Made by a program: the position numbers and the translations under genes | Notes under the pieces: generated by a model | What the model saw: the letters and a program-made list of their open reading frames with translations, nothing else | Told to the model about the DNA's origin: nothing | Databases searched by the model: none | Origin: Apostichopus japonicus | Taxonomy: Eukaryota > Echinodermata > Holothuroidea > Aspidochirotida > Stichopodidae | Length of the DNA stretch: 64,000 nucleotides | NCBI RefSeq assembly: GCF_037975245.1 | Contig: NC_092568.1 | Span: forward strand, 34,628,501 to 34,692,500 | Direction of reading: 5' to 3' | In this document: positions 49,590-62,000 of the stretch, piece after piece | How positions within the stretch are numbered: position 1 is the first letter of the stretch | Layout of the letters: every line of letters begins with the position of its first letter

Positions 49590-51300
49590 GAATTAAAGTT
49601 AGCGAACACGTCCATTCGTCGGTTATCTCTGTAAACGCTATGGGCCTTAGATGAGACTGATGTGTGTTAGTTCAAGAAGAAAAAAAATTGAGTTCTCGTT
49701 ATAAACAACGTTTGATGTTTTCAAGATATCCGATTTTGGAAATATGTTAAAAGGCTGGAATGCTCCTTTAGAGAGAGGCTTCTGAGATGATGACGTCGGT
49801 TCCTCAACCCAAACATTCTCTTTTAACTTCATATAACCAAAGAGAGCACCATTGGATGTAGTCCTGTTCAAGACCCTGGCATTCTGCTGTTACTGTTTTA
49901 ATCAGTATGAGTGCACCCTCACATCCTCTGTCGAAACCCAGTTTGAAGGCTAATTCCCATGACAAGCTAATTTGTTGAAGGGCGCCCCCAGTTGATGTGC
50001 AATCCGACGATACTTATGTATAGAACGATCGCCTTGAATATATATACGGGGTTCGAATACCGGCTATGAGGTTTTTTTTCACTGTTCTGGTAAAAATTAC
50101 GGAAGTTCAGAAATCAGAAAATTTCCTCTTTCACGCCCGGTGAATTCATCCTTCCGGGAGTCATCAGGCGAAGGTATGAATCGAACCCCGGACCTTCGTG
50201 CCGTCACAGACCTAAAGTATGAATCGAACCCCGGATCTCCGTTTCCCAGACCTAAGTCGGTACCATTACTAATGACTTTGTATAACTGTCAATGAGAGCG
50301 TTTTACGCACGTGTTATGATTGTACAGAGTGCACCGCTTGTGCATTTGTTTCCGACAATGTCACACGGAATTCCCAGGCTTGTAAGAGGGGAAATAAGTT
50401 CATTGCTTTTAAGTTACGAGCGTTTCGAGTATTTTTTGTTAGAACAAATACTTCTCCCAGTCCAAAGGTACAAATGTTAGAAAAGCGTTTACCTGTTTTC
50501 TGGTTATATACCCCTGTTTGTTGATTTCCTGTTGCTGACTATGGCCATTCACAGACACGGCAGTTCCATACTAACATTTACAAGAATATGATTCGTATGA
50601 GCCTATATGATATATAGGTGAACGAGTGTGAGAATTTGCCTTATATATAGGTGATCATCAAATGTAGAGTAAGTGTGGTGGGACAGGTAAGTGAACACCT
50701 TTCATATTAATATTGTTAATATGTACATGTTCAATGTTAGGCCGAAAATAATGACGTAGCGAGTTTGTATATTTGCCTTACTTCTTATAGCATTTAAACA
50801 TATGGACTACACCTGTTGCTTCTTATAATAGTAGTTCCAAAGCCAACAGTCAATCACAGAAAAGTTTGTACTTATTATATCATCTTGTTATTGATAAAGA
50901 AACCAGATGGGTCGATGTATATTATCAATCATAAGTTTTCGTTCCTACCCCCCCCCCCCCCCGGACACATTAAAAATAACTAAAGGGTATAGTTGACAAG
51001 TAATACGCACTGCGTTGCTCTATAATGGATCTCAACATTTGAAACAGTGTGAACTTCTGGTTGATGCATTTTGCTTAATTTATTGACCTAAGTTATTCAT
51101 AAGAATTATGACCCTTATATATATAAGCCTATAACCTCACACACTGCCACGAGCATTGGTGTGCATGTTTTCCTTCTTCCTTTGTAGTGTATATTTATGT
51201 ACTAGTCATTTTATGACCAAAACTTAATTGATTGGTCTTGATGACGAAAAACAGTTTGGAAATATCGATAAAAGGGAAACTACAGAATTAGGTATTGTAC
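49590..51300. other. Non-coding stretch with SINE relics
   Basis: At 50,050-50,105 'ggggttcgaataccggctat' plus 'cactgttctgg' is a decayed copy of the SINE seen at 18,248. At 50,168-50,250 two inverted box-B-like words 'tatgaatcgaaccccgga' lie 45 bases apart. The rest shows no gene; a C run lies at 50,949-50,962. Confidence 0.5.
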
Positions 51301-51385
51301 AGAATTGTGCAACTTGGCCTAGAAACAATCACATGACTTAACAAAGCAGCTGTAAAAACTGCACGTCACTTGCTGATATACAGAA
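51301..51385 (+). promoter_or_regulatory. Block upstream of paralog E shared with promoter of copy B
   Basis: 'gtgcaacttggcctagaaac', 'cacatgac' and 'ctgcacgtcacttgctgata' align with 32,180-32,260 of copy B in order and spacing. The TATA itself is not kept here. It lies 2.3 kb before the start codon of E, so a 5'-UTR intron would be needed if this is its promoter. Confidence 0.4.
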
Positions 51386-51797
51386 ATGGAATACTGATTT
51401 ACTGTGCTGTAATGTCGTTACGTATACTTTCTTATCGTTTACAGTTGTGTAAGATAACATGTTGGCCTACTTTTAAGAAAATCAGTTGAAGATCCAGACA
51501 ACTAATACACACTGCTTGTAAATCCTTGTTTTTTTCTTCTTCTTTTTTTTAAACCGGTGACAAATATCGCAATTGTTCTCGGTGAATATTCTTTAAAGAT
51601 TTCTTTAGAGTTATTATCGATCCAACACGATGTTGCATGATTCCATTCTGTTGCAGACTGCCTTTCTGCTTACAATAATTGGATGAGACAATTTACTACA
51701 ATTGTTACTGACTGTTTGATTGTTCTTTAATTTTCTATTCCGGTGTGACAATGTAAAGTCTCACCCTCAGTGTGTATCGGGGGGGGGGGGGGGGTGG

Positions 51798-52350
51798 CAC
51801 GAAGCTTTTTCCCAAACAGGTTTGCAATTAGTGTAAACAGCTCATGATTGTTGGAAAAGTAATGGGATCACCGTTAAAAGCTTCAGTTGTTACCAAAATG
51901 TTGAGTGTACGGTATAATGTACGGTAATGTTATGTACGGTGTTTATTCAATTGTTTTATATATATTTACTTCAATGCAGATACATATCATTCAGCAGAAA
52001 TGTTGTGTTAATTAAGCCTTGCTTATTCGCGTACCATTGTCCACATTTTGGACAGGAAAATCCAGGCTAACTAGAGGCCTAATCACAATTCAATGACGTA
52101 CTGTACCGATTCAAAACTATTGCTGCTGTCATGTTTTGTTGAGGATATTCATTCAAGACAAAACTTAATGTGTTCATCTCAACACCATGTTTCAGTGACT
52201 CCAATGAATGCAATGAATATTTTGACATTTTATGACATATGCACCTTATCATTTTTCTGATTCAGTCCAACTTCCAAGCGATGGTTTTTATTGATGCTGA
52301 CGTCGCGAGCAATGATTGGCCGCAAACTTCGTTATTGCAAATTCTGTACA
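51798..52350. mobile_element. Inverted-repeat element, copy 2
   Basis: The left side 'tttttcccaaacaggtttgc' followed by 'catgattgttggaaaagtaa' matches the inverted right arm of copy 1 (3,495-3,555). The right side 'gacgtcgcgagcaatgattg' matches the inverted left arm (2,868-2,895). Interiors differ. Confidence 0.6.
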
Positions 52351-53665
52351 AGAACGCTTAACGGACAGGGGGAAATAATCTTCTTCACAACAACCCAACA
52401 GTGTGATTTTGATGTGATGACTATGCATAGCGTGTGCAGTGCACATGCACTTAATTCCTACAAAACACCAAATAGCGTACGGCAACGACACAGTTGCAGC
52501 ATTTCTTGTGTACTAATAAGCCAATGACTTTGATCAACATCTAGATTTAGAAATATGGATAAGTATTGAACTTAACGTAGTCGAAACAAGGTACAAACTA
52601 TCAATGGCTCAAAGCAAGGGTTCTCTATGGTAATTTACGAGCAGTTTCATTGAGAGTTAAAATGGTAACTGATACATTTTAATGGAGGGGGGGATTCTAA
52701 ATCCCCCCCCCCCCCCGATGGAGGATTTAGGTAAAGGTGTGAACCTTTATGGAAGGATTTGAGAAGGAAGGGTCCTGAAATATTGCAAACAGCAATGTAA
52801 GAATTGGAACACAACTGCGGGTTTACCACCCTCTCTTGTGTTTTCATTCTCTCAGTGTTACTCAGGTGGACCTCATTCATAGTGCAAGTCTGCCTCGGAA
52901 TGCACGTCTGAGTTTTAAAATTTGCAGAGGGTGGGGAAGGGGAATGCAGCCCTACGCGGTACTCGGCTTCAATTACCCTATGGCAGCACCTCATCTTTAT
53001 AGATACTTCATTCGCATCTAGAACTCCCTTAAATATTCAGGCGACTGTCATCATGTTTCAGTCGGTGGAAATTTTGGGTTTATCATTATTTATTAGCACA
53101 ACTGCTTCGCAATACACTTTTGGGCGAGGGCGGGGAGGGAGTGGGGAGGGCAGGCGGCCGGGGGTGGCAGATCAACCAATCTCGTTCATAGGAGCCGGTT
53201 TAAATGAACCCAGGATAGTTATTTCGCCCCTGGCCCTTGAAATGTTCAGCTCTCAACCTCAATAAGTCGGGTGTAATTTTTAGTTTTCCCCGTCCCCCAC
53301 CATTGAATCTCATGCGCGCCACTGGGAAGGGGGAGGGGGATGGGTAGGTTTGGTAATATTTAGTACATTTTTATAAATCCCCCTTATATATCACCTTATT
53401 GTAGTCTCCATAAATGCATGGTACATTCATGAGCGAAAATGAATAGATTTTTGTTTGTATCAACTATATACCCCGTTTCTCGAGGCTGTAGCGCCTCCCG
53501 ATCCTTCCTCCCAACCCCTCCCCCAACCCCTCTCATATTGTAGACAGCACTGGATGTTGTTATTTCTAGAATGAGTCATTTACCCTGCGACGAGATAACA
53601 AATTAACTTCTTTTTGTTTGTTAAGAAGGAAGAAGTTAAGCTATATACGTTTGAGAAAAACAGAC
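52351..53665. other. Upstream flank of paralog E, no gene seen
   Basis: Contains C/G-rich homopolymer zones (52,684-52,715, 53,120-53,165, 53,320-53,345). Short frames here have no recognisable domain. A pyrimidine-rich acceptor-like site (tttttgtttgttaag, about 53,615-53,628) could start the first coding exon of E. Confidence 0.45.
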
Positions 53666-55558
53666 ATGGCCAGTGGTCACGGAAGCTATGGCAGTATACC
53701 CTCTTCGGACAATACTGACAAGGAAAGAACTCTCGCTAAGTACGGAGGTAAGCTCAAAGTAATGATTGTGATGAGTGGTTCAATTTAGCCAAAGTTAAAG
53801 GAAAAGTGGAGATAAAAATTAATTTATGTCGATATTAATGAAAGAAGAACATAAACTAAGCATCCTGGTGAAATTGAAATGTTATTCCTACATTGTCTGT
53901 TAGAGATTATAAAAGTAGAAATTGTCAGAGTTTGTACCATAAGTACATGCTGATAGGATTTTATTATTTATTAATTTCCCTTTATTGTTTTGATCTTGGA
54001 TTGAATGCTGGTTTCAAACTTGCGTTCGTGTATGTCAATGTATTAATACCACAATAACTATTGTGTTCAAAAATGTTAATGCATCCCTTTTCGAAGAACA
54101 ATTTTGATAAAGATTTTAAAGACACTTAAAAAACACATTTTTCAATGTGCATTTGTGATTGCGCACACTAAGTGCTTCAAGTTTGCTTTCGGTACAAAAC
54201 ATGTCAATTTCAAATGTTGATTTCATGAAAACGATGCATAAGAATTTGGTTCAAGTTTAGACACGAATCCTAGAATACTCTTTCAAAAGTCAAACATAAT
54301 ATTTCTCTGGTTACTATTGCTTCAATCTTTTATTAGTAAAGTGTTTCAATATATTGTTAGTTCGTTTCATTAATGTTACAAATACTATCTCAATCAACAA
54401 ATCAATTAGTTTTCAAACCAAGCATCACCTCATCGACTATATAAAATCTCTTCAACCATTTATAACAAATGTATATAGGTCTTGCCTAATGTGCCTCCAG
54501 GTGTAACCTTATATATATATATATCTATATCTATATATTGAGTTGCTTGAAACTGGTATAAGTCCACGGAAATTGACTTCTACCGATTCAATTCGACAAA
54601 TCATCGATTTAAACTGGTATGATGTCGATTTAAATTTACATATCATCGATTTATTTTACGTATCATCAGTAACTTGGAAAACGCTTATTCTAACAAAGTG
54701 GCCTTTGACGTCATATTTCACGGTGGTACTCTCCACCACAAGCATCAGTTCAGTGCCTCAATGGGGTGTGAGGTGGGCAGCAATTTGGTATAACATTCTT
54801 GCACAAATTGTCGATAAAATGCATTTTCTCATTCCCAGCAAATTACATTCAATTTAGAGATGAAATTAAAAAAAAAAAAACATAACCATATTTTTCACTA
54901 ATTCCTCAAGTTATATACACATATAACACTTGTTGGCGTTGATGAATAAAGTAATATTCTACAGCTAGTGTGTTAGTCAATCGCAATTCACAAATTGGAC
55001 TTACACTGAATTTGGTATCTTTTGACCGTAATTTAGACACTGTAAGGAAAGTGCGACAGCTTATAAACGATCGAACACGTGAAGTAAATGACGATATCGA
55101 GCGTGCTGGTAAGTGTTACTTATGTTGTCCTAGTAGTAAGTTTTATTCAACTACTCCTTTTTTTCTCATTATTATTTATTTGGTCGCCTAGCAACCAGTC
55201 GCCACAAATTTTTCTCTGAGAAAATGTACGTATTTCAAATCTCGCATCTCTTAGCTTTTCCCTGATATATAGTTTTATGTTGTAGTAATCTGGTTTATTC
55301 AACCCTTGTAACTATGGACCGCATGGTTCCATGCACTTTTTGTATAAAATAATGTGGGGCTCAAGAGAACTGAAAGGTGAACATTTTCTTCTCTTCATAT
55401 ATATAGATAATTTAGAAGCGCAAACTGATGCATGCTTTAAAAAGGGTGTCAGTGTGCAAGTTGAAGAAGATGTTCCTATCGTTTCCCGTATAGCTAATGA
55501 AGGCTCATGGAAGAGGTATTGCTGTTGTTTGTGTTGGAAACGTAGAGTTACAGGTTAA
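53666..55558 (+). CDS. Paralog E: 101-aa R-SNARE-like protein with cysteine tail
   Basis: Coding exons 53,666-53,747, 55,037-55,108 and 55,407-55,558, all GT/AG, with the same phases and the same 72-nt middle exon as copies A-D. The N-terminus (MASGHGSYGSIPSSDNTDKE) is Ser/Asp-rich. The motif runs LAKYGDTVRKVRQLINDR, then TREVNDDIERADNLEAQTDA, then CF (residues 23-62). It aligns without gaps to the central part of VAMP/synaptobrevin: Arg40 at the ionic zero layer, Leu23, Tyr26, Val30, Val33, Ile37 before it and Val44, Ala51, Leu54 after it, with a 'RAD-L' match to VAMP2. It lacks a membrane helix; instead SWKRYCCCLCWKRR near the C-terminus suggests palmitoylation and basic membrane contact. 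It is open, so probably functional. The SNARE assignment rests on visual alignment and could be convergent coiled coil. Confidence 0.7.
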
Positions 55559-58396
55559 AATACACCAAGGTTCTAATCTGCAGGCTAGATAGCGGAGAGG
55601 GGGATCCCCCTCGAGGGGTGTATAACGCTAACTGCTAGAGAAAGAAAGAGCAATCTAAGAGATAGAACTGAAACAATTGTCATTCAGCCTCTAAAGACGA
55701 TCCTGCTAGGATCGAAACGTGAGGCCCACTTACGTTTACACAAGAATTAAATTGAGGAGAATTTTTTTTTTAGGACAGTAATGAACTTTGGTAATTTTCA
55801 ATGCTGGTAAATTCATAACCTGGGATGAGGTCTTTAATATAGGGGTCTTTTAATAAGTTTTTATTATAGAGTTTGTTATGTAGATAGTTGAAATAAGTAA
55901 ACAGTCTGTTGCACCATTTCTCCAAGTGGATTACGGATTTTTGGATATGTTTTACGATAAGTTTAGGGGTTGCTTAACTTGGAGGCCAATACTGATGACC
56001 TATTAAGATAGCTGAAGTGACCAGACAATATTTAATTATATGTATATATTTAATCCTGGTGAGATTTCGTGCCTCTCTTTACAAAAGAGGGGGAGGGGGA
56101 CATTCACATTTTGTTCTTTAGACTTGTCAAATTTTCTTTTCATTTAGATTGACTTAAACTTAATAAGATTTTTGATAATGCCCAAATTTTGCGTACAACA
56201 AGTGACATAATATTGAGATGAAAAAGTTTCTGGGTGATGAAATATTGATTATCCGATGAAATAATTTTTTGTTTATATTGTTTATTGTTAATATGTAAGT
56301 TAATATTAAATTATATTCCTATATCAATGAAATATCAGATGATCTTCAAATAAGTTAAGACATCTTAAATATAGAAGTTAACTTAAGATCATGAACTGAA
56401 TACGAGATATTTTATTGTCAGAGGGAATATAAATATATTGAATTAAGATGTTTTGAACCGATTCAACCGGAATTACAGTTGTTATTAATTTTAATTGCGA
56501 TGTTTGACTCTTAGCTTGGAGAAATATAATGTATATAATTAGAGTTATTGTGTTCTCATCGTTCACGTTTTAATTGTTATTCATTATGTAACTAATGTTT
56601 CACTTTTATTATATAAATACAGATACATATATAAAGAAAGAAATATGCAATTTTGAATATACTTTTCAATATAATAGTCTATTTGTGTGTAATAATTATT
56701 GTTTCTTTTTAGAAGAGTCTGTCATTGCCAAACCTCATCAATTTGAAATCTGAATCAACTTAATTAGTATAATGTGGATTCTTACGGACACGCTCACTGT
56801 CATTCGGTCTAAATACAACATGTATGGCTAGCCCCCAAAAGAGTTTGCGTTAAAGGGGAGCATGTATTATGCAGTGAGGATAATAATCCTATACCTGTAA
56901 GTTGAACAGACGTCCACAATTTCCCGAGGGCAGTCCCTGAATTTCATGTACCGCCCGGATTGAGTGTTCAAGAATTGTCCCCAGATTTAATTTATAATCG
57001 GATTAAAGGTTTCCACAGAATTCTTCTCCTGTACCCGGATCATAAAAAATGTACCCGAACTGTTGAACTTCCCCGAAAATTCTAAACTTCCTTTCTGTGG
57101 CTTTCCGTTCGTTGAATCAGAATGAATGAAGTGGTAATTGCGGTCAAGTAAAAGCTTAAATTTGAATTTACTAAGTGAATTCTAAGATATCCCAGTACAT
57201 TTACGTACTTTTGCCTTGTATTTTTAATTGTGGGCAAATAGGTTTTTGGGAGGTACTACACATACATTAACATTTGAATATCATCCTTATGACATAGCCG
57301 ACCACAACTTGGATGCCATCAAAAGTCCACCTATAGTCCCTTCCCCATCCCAACTCACCCCACTCACACAACTCTCCTCAGCTCACATTATGGTAGAGAA
57401 AGCAAATCAAGATATTAAATCTCAATCTAATATTCTTGCTTCCCTCCAAATCATTTCTGGACACGAGGAATGTTAAAGATGAAAATTCAATTTCTCAGTG
57501 ATGGGCAAAATGCTTTGCTGAAGTTCGCACATGACATTTACATGAATTTTCTTGCCTATCTGGGAGTAGAAATTTAAATCCTCAGTTGAGTTTAAGGAAA
57601 TATGTGATGGAAGAGAGACAAAAATATTCTGGCAGCGCTGATTTGTCTACAAGTATGTTTGATGCCGCTGAAAAAAATATATATATATTGCCACATTTAT
57701 TCTTTCGTGGCATGTTTTTCGGCAATACTACTTCCTTGTAAATATCTAAAAGAAATAAATCTAATAAAATATGCATTGGTTTACTGTTTCCACACTGCAT
57801 GGATAAATACAGGATATTAACAAAGCAATCGTATAAAGAAAAAAACGGGATCACAAAATACAACTTTCACAATTTGTATTTTGCTATGTTTATTTACATT
57901 TGACATCTGTACAAATTCATTTTATAATAACAGATACTTAAGTAGTAAAATGTATGTCTTTTTAATTCACATATTTAATAAACGCCATCCCACTAAAATA
58001 AAAGCAGATATGGTGATTCAGAAACAAATGTAATGAAACGCCTATACCCAGACAGTAAGATATGACTCAACCAATAAATGGAAACATTACCCACATAGAA
58101 GACAGGCATTGCTTCAAAATCGTGTATCTTAGATTTTTGTTGAGCCCTATCCAAAACGACTAGATATTTAAAGTTAAATCCATCAAAGCAGCCACCCCGC
58201 CCCCTCCCCCTCATGATATCACCAGACAACAGAGAAGAGATTAAGGTTGATCTTAAACATCTCACCCCAAGATACTTTGTTTTCCTTACAGCATTGCATA
58301 GCCTACACATTTACTACAGGAAAGTATTGAATATCAGACTATTAATAACAGGAGTTAGGACAAGAATCAATCTCAGCTATATAATTTCTCTCTTGC
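55559..58396. other. Intergenic stretch between E and PPP2R3C
   Basis: No convincing gene. A short dispersed block 'gatcctgctaggatcgaaac' at 55,700 recurs in weaker form at 63,246. The frame at 57,228-57,476 is open for 82 codons but lacks a domain and splice context. The region below 58,397 lies downstream of the PPP2R3C polyadenylation signal. Confidence 0.45.
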
Positions 58397-58402
58397 TTTA
58401 TT
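58397..58402 (-). promoter_or_regulatory. PPP2R3C: Candidate polyadenylation signal of PPP2R3C
   Basis: AATAAA on the minus strand about 600 bases after the stop codon. It would give a 3' UTR of roughly 0.6 kb. Other weaker signals cannot be excluded. Confidence 0.4.
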
Positions 58403-59005
58403 AATTCTAGTGAATAATTGATATTAATCATGTTGCTTAAATTCAACTGCATCATCTGAGAAGTATCTCCAACCATGGAGGTAAAAACAGATGGTTTTTA
58501 CTTAGTGGCCTACTTATATTGAGTCTGTCGATTGACGCTACCTCATGGGAATAGCAAGTGCCGGGTAAAATGCTGAGTGCATGCGTACAGTATTTTGTGC
58601 TAGATGAGCGGTGAGGACGAAACTGATCTTGCAGGCTAAAATGAAATATCAATTTGTGCCCAATTCCGAGGGAATAGACATGATTCAAAGATGTACCTGC
58701 TCCCATATGAAACAATAACAATTGGATATATCTGTGTTTACCTCCATGCTCCAACTAATGGGCACCAATGAGAAAAAAAGAAACACTCCTTCATCTTCCA
58801 GCCAGGTAACTTGACAACCCAACTTGACAATTTTTTTAAATGTAACTAGCTAAAATCAGCAAACATCAGTCAGCAAAAATTCTATGTGATCACAGGCTTT
58901 CATAGTCACATACATTGATGGAGTCTTCACTGAATTCTTAAACTGAAAGGCCATTTTCTTTCTGCTTCACTTTGTTATATAGTTCCTTCCAAAAGAGGTA
59001 CAACA

Positions 59006-62000
59006 TCAGAATTCACTGTTGTCATCCTGTACAACTTCCGAGCTGTTATTCTCCGCCATGAACACTTCTCTGTTCTCGTAAGTCCAGAATCCATTCAAGT
59101 CAATCAGAATACTGACCACCGTTTCTCCATGGTTACTAGAAAAGGAAGTTTATTAACCAAAACAATTAAACAAATGATTGAAAATGATTAAATGATGATT
59201 AAAAAGAATGTCTGAATATTTACATCTCTGTGAATACAATGACAACGTTTGTCTTTAGAATAGTCTATGTATATATAATTATTGTAATTTTTTTTTTTTG
59301 GTCAAGAAAAATGTGTTTGGTCTTCGATGGGTTATAACTGAGTTGCATATACGACACACCAACCAGTGTATCTTTAATGATCTTCTGAGGAAAATGTAAA
59401 AGTTACACTACCTGGTGGTTACTAACAAACGACGCTGATGACAATAAGTTTAACTTGATGCATGTGGCAAGAAACTTGAGAGTAAGTGAAAGAAATTATC
59501 ACCATTTCTGAATTCTCCATTTCAACAATACCAATATCAATAAATTATGAAAGAAACAGTAATTTGGTTTCCTCTGATAATACTTTGTAGTAATATTTTA
59601 GATTATTTTTGAGCCAATTGCTCATACAGAAGGCCGATCATTAACTTTTCTGTATTGCACAAAAAATTCATGAAAATGTTTTGTTTTGGTATGCAAAATT
59701 TCACATATTTTGAATGTGAAAATAAACATACCTTTATATTAACAGGGGTCAAAAGGGGCAAACAGAATCTTACTAGAAAAGAACTAAACCAAATATTGGC
59801 CAATGATGGGAAGAATTGATAGTAAACCAGTCAAACTAACAGGTATAGGTCTTCATTATGGTAGATTCAGAAGGAAGCAGGAATGGTCATTGACAAAGAA
59901 ACTGACCATCAGAGGAGCTTTGCTAAAATACTATCAACTTGGTTAGGTTGAGAGATATTACACTAAACTTGCTGGGCAGAGACAGGTAAGGAAGACGAGA
60001 GTAAGTACAAATTCTAAGGCATGGAATAATGTTCAAGGCAACATTGTAATTTTTTTCTTTCTGAAGTAACAACCCACGAAACACACTTTAGGTTTATTTC
60101 ATTCCACAAAGACAACTCTAAACCAACAGATGTAATCATGTCTGACAACTGATGAGGTATAAACTGATGTAATCATGTCTGATAACTGATGTCTGATAAC
60201 TGATGAGGTATAAACTGATGTAATCATGTCTGATAACTGATGTCTGATAACCGATGAGGTATAACCGGATGTCATCATGTCTGATAACCGATGAGGTAAA
60301 ACCTGATGTAACCAGGTCTGATAACCGATGAGGTATAACCGGATGTCATCATGTCTGATAACCGATGAGGTAAAACCTGATGTAACCAGGTCTGAAAACT
60401 GATGAGGTATAACCGGATGTAATCAGGTCTGATAACTGATGAGGTATAACCGGATGTAATCATGTCTGATAACTGATGAGGTAAAACCTGATGTAATCAT
60501 GTCTGATACCTGATGAGGTATAACCTGATGTTATCATGTCTGATAACTGATGAGGTATAACCGGATGTAATCATGTCTGATAACCGATGAGGTATAACCG
60601 GATGTAATCAGGTCTGATAACCGATGAAGTATAACTGGATGTAATCATATCTGATAACCGATGAGGTATAACCTGATGTAATCATGTCTGATAACCGATG
60701 AGGTAAAACCTGATGTAATCATGTCTGATAACCGATGAGGTATAACCGGATGTAATCAGGTCTGATAACCGATGAAGTATAACTGGATGTAATCATATCT
60801 GATAACCGATGAGGAAAAACCTGATGTAATCATGTCTGATAACTGATGAGGTATAACCGGATGTAATCATGTCTGATAACCGATGAGGTATAACCTGATG
60901 TAATCATGTTTGACAACCCCCCATGATAAATAACCAACCTTTGGATTAGGTCTTGTAAGGTGATGTGGAGAGGGTCCGAGGGTCTGACCATGTCAAATAT
61001 TTCATCTTTCACATCAGCGAAGGATACCGGCTCCTGTCCGTGCTGCTGCATTTGAACTTGGATGGCCTTGTATTGAAAATGATAGAAAGTAATCATTCTG
61101 AAAAAAGTTAGGACTTACAACTGTGACAAATGCAAAGTACATATTTGGCAAAATGAGCATTTACAGATTTTCTCTCACTTCCTATTAATTTGATACAAAA
61201 AATTGTTCCCATGGCCATGTGCAATTAAATCAGTTCAGAAAAAAAATTAACCTTGTTATTTTCCTTTGAATTTACTAATTTTGAATACTAATGGAAGTGG
61301 TTACGATTCCTTGTGTACATCAAAACCCTCATACATCCTATAAATCTAGCCGAGGTCCTGGCACACTGCCCGGTAGTTATTTTGAGCCACTTTGAGTGCT
61401 CTTAAGGTCTTGGCAGTGGAACAAAATTGGAACTGTTAATTTGCATATCACCCTTAATTGTTATTAAGTGAAAACTCCGTTGTCGGAGATATTAATTCCA
61501 ACTAGCACATTTTTTGGGAGAGTTTAAATGACTTACTCTAAAAAAGAAGTTGAGTGCAAAGACATTAAGGTAGCCTCTCTTCTGGACGTCCAGCAGACGG
61601 AAGAAATATTGGAGAGATTGTGGCTCCTTCCTGTTCTCCATGGCAAGAACAAAGTCAAGGTAGGTCTTGTAATCCTAAGAGGAGAACCGAGAAGCAAAGA
61701 ATCAACGTACAGATGCTGGTTGTGATAAAGTAAAATAAAATAAGATCGCCTTATTCCGCCTCTCAACAGAGTCAGCCAATTTAATGAGATGAGTACATAT
61801 GTGGTTTTCACACAGTACACACTAAGAAAAGCTTACTTAGATATAATTAGCAGAAATTAGATTTAGCAGTTAATGATAACAACAACTTCAGACCAAATTT
61901 TTTTTGTGCAAAGTAGACCAGGAGAGGCATTATATTTGCTATGAGAGTATATTATATGCATAGTCTAAGTGTAGAGTTTGTTTTGAAATGTGACAGAATT

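Noticed and set aside
52684-53345. C/G-run zones as CpG-island promoter or further MITE ends
   Set aside because: They are homopolymer-rich with no matching inverted ends and few CpG sites.
57228-57476. 82-aa Pro/Ser-rich ORF as an exon
   Set aside because: It has no recognisable domain, no matching neighbouring exon and no conserved start context.
60121-60905. Regularly spaced 37-bp repeats as a CRISPR-like array or hammerhead ribozyme (ctgatgag core)
   Set aside because: There are no unique spacers, it lies in an animal intron, and the conserved GAAA core and stems of a hammerhead are missing from the unit.
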